This document shows, in pieces, positions 33,561 through 43,900 of a stretch of 64,000 bases of DNA (position 1 is its first letter; every line of letters begins with the position of its first letter). Both the position numbers and the translations under genes were made by a program. The DNA lies in NCBI GenBank assembly GCA_017311185.1, contig JAESUZ010000761.1:682001-746000 (forward strand), read 5' to 3'. The notes beneath the pieces are model-generated. The model worked only from the letters and a program-made list of their open reading frames with translations, ran no database searches and was not told the origin of the DNA. This stretch comes from Proteles cristata cristata. Lineage: Eukaryota; Chordata; Mammalia; Carnivora; Hyaenidae.

Positions 33561-33819
33561 TTAAAGGTGACAGAGAACTTCATCAAAGAGCCTTAAGCTG
33601 GTCATTGACTGGGCCACAAAATGGAAAAGTCCAGGAGCCATGTAGTTTCAGGCAAAGCTGGATCCAGGACTCGCATAATGTCCCCAGGACTCGGCTTCTC
33701 TCCATCTTTCGGCTCTGCCTTCCACTGGGAAGGGCCGTTCTCAGGCTCTATTGAGTGGCCTGCATGGAGCAGCTCCAGATTCTTCCTTCCACAGTGACAA
33801 GATGGTCACAGAAGCTCTG

Positions 33820-34020
33820 GCCCAGGGTTTCTCAACAGCAGCACTATTTTGGGCAATGATTCATTGTTATAGCGTTGCTCTCGCTCAAGGTAGGGTATCT
33901 GGCGGTACCCCTGGCCCCCACCCCTTAGATGCCAGTAGCCCCTCCTCCCAAGTCACGGCAACCAGAAACGTCTCCGTGCCTTGCCAAATCCACCCTGGGG
34001 GGCAAAACAACCCCTTCTTC
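33820..34020 (-). mobile_element. MER20-like hAT relic
   Basis: AGGGTTTCTCAACAGCAGCA..GATGCCAGTAGCCCC..GCCAAATCCACCCTGGGGGG, reverse orientation. Confidence 0.75.
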
Positions 34021-34314
34021 TTCTTTCCCATTCTACTCTCGCGGTCTCCCACCCACTCAACCTCAAACCCAACAGAGGCGGGTGAGTCTTCCCATTGGAC
34101 TCCCACAGAAGTCCTGCGACTCTGATTGGGCCTGCCTCAGGTCACATGGCCATCTCTGAACCAATTGCTGTGCTGGGGAAGGGGATGCAGTGTGTTGATT
34201 GGCCAGGCCTGGAGCACAAGTCCTGCCCCTACATCCCGGCCAGAGAGGCTCCACCCAGACCGTGGGTTGGGAGAGTAGGGGAAGGGCTGCCAGGCCACGA
34301 AAATGCAGGCTTCA

Positions 34315-34540
34315 GGGGCGCCTGGGTGGCTTAGTCGGTTAAGCGTCCGACTTTCGCTCAGGTCATGATCTCGCGGTTCGTGGGTTCGAGCCCCACGTCG
34401 GGCCCTGTGCTGACTGCCAGCTCGGAGCCTGGAGCCTGTTTCGGAGTCTGTGACTCCCTCTCTCTCTGACCCTCCCCTGCTCACGCTGTCTCTCTCTCTC
34501 TCGCTCCTAGAAATAAATAAAAATATATATTTTTTAAAAA
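34315..34540 (+). mobile_element. tRNA-Lys SINE, young subtype
   Basis: Forward; flanking duplication aaaatgcaggcntcagg. Confidence 0.93.
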
Positions 34541-34809
34541 TGCAGGCCTCAGGACGGGGAATGGAGCCTGGGCAGGTGGAGATGAAGTGGTACCGCAGCC
34601 TGCTTTCCCCCTGGGGCTTCGTTCCTTGCTTATATGTTGCCGGACAGCAAGGCAGTCTGTAAACTTCTTCGCTGGGCAGATGCGGTTGCGAACTTCTCAT
34701 GGGTTTTGTGACTCATTCAGAAAGATTCCTCTGAGAAGCCAAGTTCAGTGGTTAGGGCCTGGAGTTTACACCCCGGTGCTTCCGTGTAGTGACTCCATGG
34801 TTTGGATCC

Positions 34810-34910
34810 TTGCCGCTCAGACAGCAGTCTGGACCAGCAGCAAGGTCTAGGAACTGGTTAGAAATGCAGATTCTGTGCCCCCCTGACCTGCCTCTTCAGC
34901 ATCTGCAGTT
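34810..34910 (-). mobile_element. MER5A-like hAT fragment
   Basis: TCTGGACCAGCAGCAAGGTC and ACTGGTTAGAAATGCAGATT; one end lost. Confidence 0.6.
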
Positions 34911-34942
34911 TTTTAATTCTTTCATTTACTTTATTAAAAAAA

Positions 34943-35158
34943 TTTTTTTTAATGTTTTATTTATTTCGAGGAGAGAGAGAGAGACAGCGTGAGCAGGGGA
35001 GGGTCAGAGAGAGAGGGAGTCACAGACTCTGAAACAGGCTCCAGGCTCTGAGCTGGCAGTCAGCACAGAGCCCGACGCGGGGCTTGAACCCATGAACGGT
35101 GAGATCGTGGCCTGAGCCAAAGTTAGACGTTTAACGGAGCAACTGATCCAGGCGGCCC
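34943..35158 (-). mobile_element. tRNA-Lys SINE
   Basis: Reverse; young-type body (GGCAGTCAGC) but diverged head. Confidence 0.9.
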
Positions 35159-35449
35159 TCCTCTGCAGTTTACTTAACAAGATAACCCAGGGGTTCTTCT
35201 GCATGTTGATACTGGGGAAGAACCAGGTTAGGGCAAGTTTCATCTCTCTCTCTGTTTTTTTTCACCTAGTAAATAGAAACCAAGAGCAATTTGTCTATCT
35301 CTTAGGGTTGTTGTTAGAATCCAAAACACTGGGAATAGTAAATGTGCACCAAAATGTTCACCCTTAAATCCTCGCACCTGCAGTCCCCAGGCATTAGAAT
35401 AGCACACAATTCTTCAAACATTTCTGTCAAAGAATCCTAGTAGATCGAG

Positions 35450-35640
35450 GTTGGCAAACTTTTTCTGTAAAGGACCAGATAGTAAATATTTGAGGCTTGA
35501 GGGCCATATGGTCTCTGCTGCGACAGTCAGCTATGCTGTTGCATCACAAAAGCCGCCATATGGCCTCGCTGTGTTCCAATAAAACTTTATTTACAAAACA
35601 TAATCCGGCTTGTGGGCTCTTGTTCGCAGGAGAGCAATGA
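35450..35640 (+). mobile_element. Non-autonomous hAT relic
   Basis: GGTTGGCAAACTTTTTCTGT, AAAGGACCAGATAGTAAATA and CCAATAAAACTTTATTTACA are hallmarks of this widespread mammalian MER family; subfamily not named. Confidence 0.75.
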
Positions 35641-36084
35641 TTTGGGGTCTAGCACTCAGCAGTCACCACACAGCAAAATGTCTAAGAAGTCTCATTTCTC
35701 ATCCGGAAAGCTCCATCTGAATTCTGCAGCTTACTTTGTTCATAGCCAGAGCTAGGCTTAATTTAATTTGTTTTCCTTCCCACCCAATCTTCAAAGAAAA
35801 TTGATGCTTTGGGGAGAGGCTTTGTGTTTATTCTCTGCTTTACACCCCCAGCCCTGGTCTGCTACCAAGAGAACCCTTGAGGAAACATGCCCCAGCCTGG
35901 TAAGAGGGAGCTTCAGGGAATTGGCCCCAAAGGCCTTCTGGGAATGAGGCCCTGTCTCCTAAGGAACAAAAGGGAAAGGGAAGATTTGCTAATAGGGCCC
36001 CCATGTGAGATCAATAGTACTGACACCTATCTCAAGCGTCTGTTTTTTCAATGGCTTCCAACAGGGAAGGAGGGTGGAAGGAGG

Positions 36085-36180
36085 CCCATTTTACAGATGG
36101 AGAAACTGAGACTCTGAGCGATTAAGTGACGCTGCTTGTCAGTGGTGGGGTTCAGAGCTCTGGCCCTATGAGTGCCCTTC
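36085..36180 (-). repeat. MIR fragment
   Basis: CCATTTTACAGATGGAGAAA, then CTGAGACTCTGAGCGATTAA. Confidence 0.7.
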
Positions 36181-36532
36181 TTTCTGCCCTGTCATAGTTT
36201 ATGCTGTTAATTTGTGCCAGAGATCATGTGGATGCACTATATTGCAACGTGGGGCTGATTCCTCACTCTTTGCTGTATTCACACCTTTTGCCATTTCACT
36301 TTGCAGTATCCTTCCGGGAGGAGGGTGAGAGACAGGTGGAGCCGAGCTATCGCAGCCAGACCTGGGCTAGACCAGCTTACCCTTAACAGACCCCTGGGTA
36401 GGACTGATTCTAGCCAAAGCCACCAGGGCCACCTAACTCACCCCCGACTGACCTCGGATACGTGAACAGGAAATGCTGGTCACTGGATGCCTCGGAGGGT
36501 TTGTGGTTGGTTGGTACACGGCATCACTATTT

Positions 36533-36743
36533 TTTTAAAAAAAATTTTTAATGTTTACTTTTGAGACAGAGCGCACGTGCAACTGGGGGAGGGGCAGAAG
36601 GAGAGGGAGACACAGAATCCAAAACAGGCTCCAGGCTCTGAGCTGTCAGCACAGAGCCTGACGTGGGACTCGAACTCACAGACCAGGAGATCTTGACTGG
36701 AGCTGAAGTCTGTGCTTAACCGACTGAGCCACCCAGGGACCCC
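36533..36743 (-). mobile_element. tRNA-Lys SINE
   Basis: Reverse; flanks ggcatcactattt. Confidence 0.9.
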
Positions 36744-36964
36744 AAGGCATCACTATTTACAGCAGCACTAGCTGACACAGTGCGTGCAAGCCGCTTGTGA
36801 ACACCTGTGGGCTATAATTCACTCCATTTTCGCTCTGTCTGGACTCATGGCCAGCTTCCTTGAGGCTGGTCAGCCCACCCACGCCTCACCTGTCCCTGGC
36901 AGGGCTGCTACGAGGACTTCACGGTGTGAGGGTGTCCTGATGATTTGGGGCTTAATGACAGACT

Positions 36965-37185
36965 AACATAGTCACACTACCCGGGTTTAAGTCGTGGTGC
37001 CCTTTACCAGCTGTGTGATCTTAGAAGCATTTTTAAACCTCTCTGTGCCCTGGTTTCCTCACCTGTAAAGGGGATACTAATCAGGGTCATCGCGATTATT
37101 AAGAGATGGCGTATATGAAGCGTTTGGATGATGCCTGGTGCGCAGAGTACCAGTGCTCGGTACTCAGCGGATGCATCAGACTCGC
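36965..37185 (+). repeat. MIR
   Basis: CCCGGGTTTAAGTCGTGGTG, CCAGCTGTGTGATCTTAGAA and CCTCACCTGTAAAGGGGATA. Confidence 0.85.
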
Positions 37186-37429
37186 AAGGGCACTGGGTGC
37201 TCACTGGCATGTGGGGCTCTCAGCCCCCAGGCCAGCAGGTCCTCTTCCCCGGGCAGAAGGCGGAGGGTCAGTGCCTCAGGGCCCCCTTTCCCTACGGTCC
37301 AACCGTAGGTTTGTGACCTCCTGACAAAGCATACAAATCCTCGCCGTCATCCAAGGGAGTCCCCCATGCCCCCTCCCCTCTCCCCTGCACTCCCACAGTG
37401 TGCTCTAGATTTTGCCACAAGGGAGGAGG

Positions 37430-37893
37430 GATGGTGTAGTGATCTACTGCTGCTTTCACAAATTGCTGCAAATGCTGTGGCATAAAAACACACAGAGTTC
37501 TTACCTTACAGCTCGGAGGTCCGAGGTTCACAGTCAGTCTCAGGTGGGGCTGCCGCCGCGCGAGGCTCCAGGGAGAACCCCTCCCTTGGTCTTTTCCAGC
37601 TTCTCCGGGCCGCCTGCCTTCCTTCCCTCCATCTGCAAAGTCAGCTGCGGAACATCTTCAAATCCTGACCCTACCCACCTGCTCCCGCCCTTCAGTCTCC
37701 TTGGCCCCCAAACCTCCTGCCCCCCTGCTAGAGCCCTTAGGATGGCATTGGGCTCAGCTGGGTGATGCGGGATACTCTCCCGAGATCCTTAAATTAATCG
37801 CACCTGCAAAATCCCTTTTGCAACACAAAGCAACACGATTGCAGGGGATTAGGGCGGGGACATCTTTGGGGGCTATTGCTCTGTCTACCACAG
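37430..37893 (-). mobile_element. MLT1-like MaLR LTR
   Basis: Reverse copy recalling AACAAATT..CATAAA..CACAGTTCTGGAGGTCC at one end and ACATGAATTTTGGGGGG-type sequence at the other; old solitary LTR of a MaLR retrotransposon. Confidence 0.65.
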
Positions 37894-38064
37894 ATTAGCA
37901 TCGGAAGGGAGAGTGGCTCTTGGCCTCGAATCTGAGAATTCTATTCTCTTATTGAACAAACGGAACCATGGATTATATATATATATTTTTTATCATGTAT
38001 TAGCTAATAACAAGTAATTTTGATAATTCAATCACATTCCCAAAAGTTTATATAGAGTTGAGAC

Positions 38065-38278
38065 GGGGCACATGGGTGGCTCAGTCAGTTGAGCGTCCGA
38101 CTTCGGCTCAGGTCACGATTTCACATCTGTGGGTTTGAGCCCCGCGTAGGGCTCTGTGCTGCCAGCTCAGAGCCTGGAGCCTGTTTCAGATTCTGTGTCT
38201 CCCTCTCTCTCTGCCCCTCCCCTGCTCATTCTCTGTCTCTCAAAATAAAATAATAAAGACATAAAAAATTTTTAAAAA
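38065..38278 (+). mobile_element. tRNA-Lys SINE, older subtype
   Basis: Forward; head GGGGCACATGGGTGGCTCAG, tail with AAATAAAATAATAAA. Confidence 0.9.
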
Positions 38279-38344
38279 GGATTTGAGGCTGGGGGCGGGA
38301 GGGTGGCTAGTCCACATGACACAGATGCCTCTTGAGTCAGTACT

Positions 38345-38830
38345 GAATTATTCCCGAGTTACTGAGCCCCTCTGTGCATCACTGCCTAGGTCGGGCTGTG
38401 TTCATTTTGGACTAGGTCATTGTGGTTGTCTCTCAACTGGCCTCCTTGTCTCCTCTCTTGCCTTCTGCTATCAGATGAGTGCTTTGGTGTGTGGATCTAA
38501 ACACAGAGGCCCCTTCTCTATCTCAACCTGTCCGTGGCTCTCTGTTGCCACAGAATAAAGTTCCAACAACCTTTTGCCCCAACCACAAGGTGGTCGGTGA
38601 AAGTCCGGGGCTCACTTTCCAGCCACATTCCTCACCACTCCCTTCTTGGGTGACCAACCATCCCAGTTTGCCTGGGTCTGTCCCAGTGTCAGCTCTGAAA
38701 GTCCCACATGCTGGAAAACTACTTGGTCCCAGGACCCTTCGTCACTCCATTCCTGCCCTTCACCTTACACTTTAACAACACCAGCTGCTTCGAGATGTCT
38801 TCTAAGCCGCTACTGTGACTCTGCTCTTGC
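38345..38830 (+). mobile_element. L2 LINE relic
   Basis: TCTGTTGCCACAGAATAAAG and CCACTCCCTTCTTGG type L2 sequence in diverged form. Confidence 0.5.
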
Positions 38831-39094
38831 CCTTCTCTTAGTAGAACAACCCCTTCTGTTCCCCCCCTCACCCCGGGGTGCCAGTCAGGGCTGTGCAGAA
38901 CCGCAAGTAACTGACAACCTGGTTACAGTGGTTAAAACAAATGCAGGTTTATTTCTTTCGCATAAAAAGACATTCAGAGCATGGTTGCTGGCGTTGGAGC
39001 TTGATGATAGTGGAGCCTGTAGCTGCAATTCTCTTGGCCACAGGATGGCTGCCTCAGCTCCAGGCATCACATCTGCATTCGTATACTTACAGGG

Positions 39095-39335
39095 CAGTAG
39101 AGGATGGTGGTCAGGAGCATGCGTTCTGGAACCAGATTACCAACGTCTGGATCCTAGCCCCATCCTCTCCTAGTTAAGTCGCCTTGGGAAGTCACCATCT
39201 CAGTTTTCTCATCTCTAAAATACCTCAGAGGGTTGTTTTGGAGATCAAGTGAGTTAATACATGTAAAGCCTGTAAGATAGTGCCTGGCACATAGGAAGTG
39301 CTCCATACATGTTAGCTTTTACTTTATTATTATAA
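39095..39335 (+). repeat. MIR, near full length
   Basis: GATGGTGGTCAGGAGCATGC, AGTTAATACATGTAAAGCCT, GTGCCTGGCACATAGGAAGT. Confidence 0.92.
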
Positions 39336-39478
39336 CTGCAAGGGACCTGAGGACAGCAAGTGTTTAGCATGTATTACCTCCAATATACATAGAGATGGGT
39401 GCAAAAGGGGTTGGCTGGGAATGAGGTTTGGCCACTAGCAGCATCTTCTGTGCTTGGCTACCTTCGTTTTAAAACTCA

Positions 39479-39684
39479 GGGGACCCTGGTGATTCAGCTG
39501 GTTAAGAGTCCAACTCTTGGTTTTAGCTCAGGTCATGATCTCATAGTTCATGCGTTCAAGCCCCACATCAGGCTCTGTGCTGACAGCTCAGAGCCTGGAG
39601 CCTGCTCCTTTCGATTCTGTCTGTCTATCTGCCCCTTCCCTGCTCACACTCTGTCTCTCTCAAAAAAAAAAAAAAAAAAAAAAA
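39479..39684 (+). mobile_element. tRNA-Lys SINE, older subtype
   Basis: Forward; diverged head, poly(A) tail of about 24; flanking aaaactcag / aagactcag. Confidence 0.88.
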
Positions 39685-40494
39685 GACTCAGCTTGGCCAT
39701 CACCATCTCCAGGAAGCCACCCTGGACTCTGCCTGCCAACTGACAGTGGTTTAAGTGTCCCCTTTCTACACTCCTGGTCTGTATTCCAACCTTCATATAT
39801 ATACCAGGAACTCAAGAATCTGTCTGTTGGTCTGTCTGCAGAACAGAGATATTGTCTGAACCATCCCTGGATTCCCAGGACTGAGCTAACGCCAGGCTGC
39901 TTGAGGGCCTCTTTGCTTGTTGAATAGATGAAGCCTTTCTGAGAATCGCCTTGGCCTAGTGGCCTATGGGAGGTATGTCTGGTCCCCACATCCAGGAGCC
40001 AGTCTCTCATGGGGAGACCTGACAGCTCAGGGCCCGGTTAGCGGCAGCTATGGCTTGGGGCTCTCCCAGCAGGAGTCCAGAGGTCAGTGGGGGCCCCTAG
40101 TTGGCCTCAGGAGGGGTCCCTTCCCTGAGCCTCTGAGCCTCACGCATTACTCACCCTCTGTGCCTGTGACCTGGCCCTGCTCTTTCTTCTCTCTGGGCCT
40201 CAGTTTCCCTGCCAGTCTGATACAGCGAAAGCTTTTCCAGCTCAGACCTCCTGTGACTGTGTGTGGAGACCACTGTTTCCCTCAAACCTGTGCCCCCTGA
40301 AGGAGGCTCTGGGACCTTCCTCCTCCTCAAGGTGCCCCACCCAGGGGTGACATAGGTCAGGGCTTGTTGATCATTTCTCGACCTAGAGAGGGAGGCCAGG
40401 CTGATGGCAGCCACGGGGACTGCTCCGGGGTGGGGGGCTACTGGGGAGCCTCTTTATCAGGGAGGTCATCCCTGAGCAAAGGGCATCCTCCTGT

Positions 40495-40605
40495 GACCTC
40501 CTCTCCGAGAGAGGGAGCTGACCCTGGGGAGACCTCCTCCTCTCCAAGAGGGGGAGCTGACTTCGGGGAGACCCCCCCTCCTCCCGCAGCAGGGGTGGTG
40601 CCTGA
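40495..40605 (+). repeat. 36-39 bp minisatellite, about 2.5 units
   Basis: Units begin GACCTC at 40495 and 40531 and GACCCC at 40570; each has CTCTCC(G/A)AGAG..GGGAGCTGAC then GGGGA. Lies just past the CTRC poly(A) site. Confidence 0.75.
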
Positions 40606-40925
40606 GGACCCACCAGGCTCCTCTGTGAAGGAAGGGTCAGGACGGGGGTGACTTGATCAGGTCACTGTGGTCCACAGCCTGTGAGATGTTGGGGGGCAAG
40701 TGTCTGGTGTGTCCTTAACTCCCATCCTCTCAGGCTACCAGGTGACTTTCTGGGGTCCCCCATCCACCCGCACCCCAGAAGCATCCTCCACAGCCAAACC
40801 AGGCTGGCCCAGGGGGTCTCTCTCTCCCTGCATCCCGGGTGTGGAAAGGGGTGGCCCCTACGGAGCACGGAGCTCGCAGGGGAGGTGCACATCAGGAATG
40901 CAGACAGCCTGAGCGGGGAAGGAGG

Positions 40926-40931
40926 TTTATT
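40926..40931 (-). terminator. CTRC: CTRC poly(A) signal AATAAA
   Basis: Canonical hexamer 25 nt past the stop codon; cleavage is expected near 40,905-40,915. This gives a very short 3' UTR, typical of pancreatic protease mRNAs. Confidence 0.85.
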
Positions 40932-40956
40932 GGGGGTGTAGACTCCCAAGGGTGCA

Positions 40957-40971
40957 TCACAGCTGCATTTT
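40957..40971 (-). CDS. CTRC: CTRC exon 8: last four codons
   Basis: Acceptor cttccag, then AAA ATG CAG CTG TGA (KMQL stop), as in the human C-terminus. Confidence 0.93.
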   Translation of the reverse strand, partial: KMQL

Positions 40972-43900
40972 CTGGAAGAATAGAGAACAGGGTGAGGGAC
41001 TTGGGTGGAGCTGTGTGTGGGGGCCCCCTTCTGGGACAGCACGGGGCTCTGCTGGGGGAGAACACTGCTCGAGAGTAGGACCCAGGAGGGAGGGGCATGG
41101 CAGGCAGCCTTGGGTCTTGACAAGCCAGTCTCACCCCTGCCCAAGGGGTCCGAGCCCCCTTGGCACCTCAGGCCACTGTGCAAATGGGGCTCAGCACACA
41201 TCCTGCCCCCGCACGAGGGTCGGAAGCCCAGTGTGACCTCTTTTCCCCCATCCTCGGGTATATATGGCCATCCCTGCTCTCATGGGGCCCCGTTTCACTT
41301 TGGTTCCGGTGGGGGGAACCGGTGCGGTGCCTGGGATGGAGCCACAGTATTTGCCGAAGCCGGTGAGTAAAGGGATGAAGTTGGTGACTGTCCCCTTCAC
41401 TGCACCCAACTCAACACCTGCAGACAGGAAGCCCGTGGCACTTCCCGAGCAGCCGAGTGAGTGAAGGAGTGAAGGAGTGAAGGAGTGAAGGAGCGAGTGA
41501 AGGAATGGGTGGGGGGGTGAGGGGCTGGTGGGGTAGGAAGAAGGGCTCGGAGATAGGCGCCCACCTCATGGATCCAGTCGATGTAGGCGGACACGCGGGT
41601 GAAGACCGTGGGCTTCTTACGGGTGTTGCAGCCCAGCCCAGAGCCAAAGCTGACGATGCCTCGCACCTCCCAGGTTCCGTTCTCAACCTGGCAGTTCAGG
41701 GGGCCGCCCGAGTCTCCCTGTGGCAGACGAGGCAGCAGTCAGCCACCAGGCCTTCCCCAGAGGCAGGCCTAGGAAGCAGGGGTGGGTCACGGGGGTGGGG
41801 GGCTATGAGTTGAGACCCCCGTGTTTTGGCCTCAGCATGTCCCTGGTGAGGGAGGCAGAGGGGATATGATTTGGGAGTGCCAGACTAGCTCTCAGGTTGC
41901 TGTGTGATCTTGGGATAATGATAACCCTCTCTGTGCCTCAGTGTCTAAGACCCTGGGAGCTACCCAGAGAGGCGAGAATGCCATAGCTGGAGACCCGGGA
42001 AGGTGAGGAAGGGTGGGGGTGGGGAGAGGGCTCGTGTGTTTGAAAACGGCCGTTCCTGATCGTTTGAGACACTTCTGTGTAGTCTGCCTAAGTCCTCGGG
42101 CTCTGACTTCGATGAAGTGTCTTCTACGCTTGTTAGACTCGATCCTCGCATCAACCCTGTACTCACGGAGTCTCCATTTTATAGCTGGGAAAATTGGGGT
42201 TCAGAGAGGGAACCAGCCTGCTCTAGGTTGCACAGCCATGATGCAGTGGGATTGGGACTCGACCTGGGATACCCACGCTCTACACTCCTGCCCTCAGCAC
42301 AGCGTTGAGGGGTGGGGGTGACGGGTTCCCCCAAGCCTCCTGGGCCCCACCAGGGGAAGGGTTTGCTCATGCGGGTCCCTCCCCCCTCCTCACTCTGGAG
42401 CAGGGACACAGTGCAGGGCGCGGACACTCACGTTGCAGGCCGAGATGACACCGTCCCCGCCGGCGCACACCATGGTCTCTCTCACCATGCCTCCCCACCA
42501 GTCATTCTGGGAGCACGTGGAGTAGTCCACCACGGGCTGCAGGCCTTGTTGGAGCTCATCAGCGATGGGCCCGTTGGCTAGGGGCAAAGACAGATGGTGG
42601 CCCCGAGTCAACCCAGGCAGCCCAGGCCGTCAGAGACCAGAGGGCTGGATGGGGCTGGGACGGGACCCAGCCGAGCTCTGGCTACCCTCCGTGGTAACCA
42701 AAACGACTCTGAGTCTGTGCTCCCAAAGTTGGAGTCAGAGACCCTTCTGAGGGTGGGGAAGCAGGGGCCCCGCGGAGCGAATCCGTAGGAAGCCCTCAAG
42801 AAATAAGCACTGAGTTATCTTTCGTTTGGATTCTGGGGTTTCCATCATCAGTCATTTCCTTGTGGGTGTCTGCCTTTGGTATCCTACCATTTGAGGTCTT
42901 TCTTACCCCAGATTTTCCAAGTACAGACCTGCATTTCTCTGTAAGTCTTTGTGCTTTCATTTGTTTTCATGCAACATCTTACCTTAGGTGTATGGTTTAG
43001 CATACTCTCTAATCCCCCGTCCCCAAATGACGTGTTGGGTTTATTTCGTAGTCAGTGAGATCAAGCACTATTCTAAGTACCTGACGAATCCCAATCCATT
43101 TACCCTCACAACACCCCTTCGGTGCACTTGTTAGTGTGGGCTTAATAAACATTAGCTGTTATCGTTACAAAGGTAAAAAGGATGTGAAGATGTTGAGACA
43201 AAAAGGAAAAGTGTCAGGGAAAGGCAAGCGGGGTGCTTGTTGCGGGAGCCGCTTCCTCCAGGAAGGCTCTCCTGATATGCTGGGGGCTGTACTCACTCCA
43301 GAGGCGGCCCCAGCCGGTGACGTAGCAGGGGTAGTCCTGGGGCAGCAAAGAGTCCTTCTCTGGCAGGCACGCCACCTGGATGGTGTCACTCAGCTGCACG
43401 GGCTCCGCCAGCTTGATGAGGGCGATGTCGTTGCTGGAATCCAAAGCGGAGGTGGTGAGGGTGGGGGAGGGGCCTGGCCCCACAAGCTAGGGCTAAGCAG
43501 CCGGGGCTGTCGGTTGGGAGTCAAGCCTGGGGTGACCCGGAGTCCTCCGTGAGGACAGCAAGTTTCGAACTGGCAGACGGAGATGATGTCCACCTTCCAA
43601 CACCACTCCCCCCGGCCCCACCAGGGGAAGCTTCTGTCTCATGTGCCTTCACGTCACATAAAGGTTCTCCACCGGGGAGCTGGGGAGCTGCAGGCTACAT
43701 ATCAACCAGACATGACATGAAAGCCGATTGGAAATGATCAAAGAGGGGCAATTGCAGATGCGATTAAAAAAAAATTTTTTTTAAATGTTTTATTTATTCC
43801 TGAGAAAGAGAGGCAGTGTGAGCAGGGGAGGGTCAGAGAGAGAGGGAGACACAGAATCTGAAACAGTCTCTAGGCTCTGAGCTAGCTGTAGCACAGAGCC

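Larger units (their letters stand above)
28131..40904. other. Intergenic: between elastase relic and CTRC
   Basis: Repeat-dominated: ten SINEs, an MLT1-like LTR, another LTR-like segment, hAT relics, L2 and MIRs. No further elastase or other gene exons recognised on either strand. Confidence 0.6.
41718..42431 (-). other. CTRC intron 6
   Basis: Holds two MIR fragments (one each way) and otherwise unique sequence. Confidence 0.7.

Noticed and set aside
40151..40414. Minus-strand peptide with RNDQQAL...TPGWG recalling elastase RNDIAL and VTGWG
   Set aside because: The two motifs are far too close together, flanking residues do not match, and splice sites are lacking; chance likeness.
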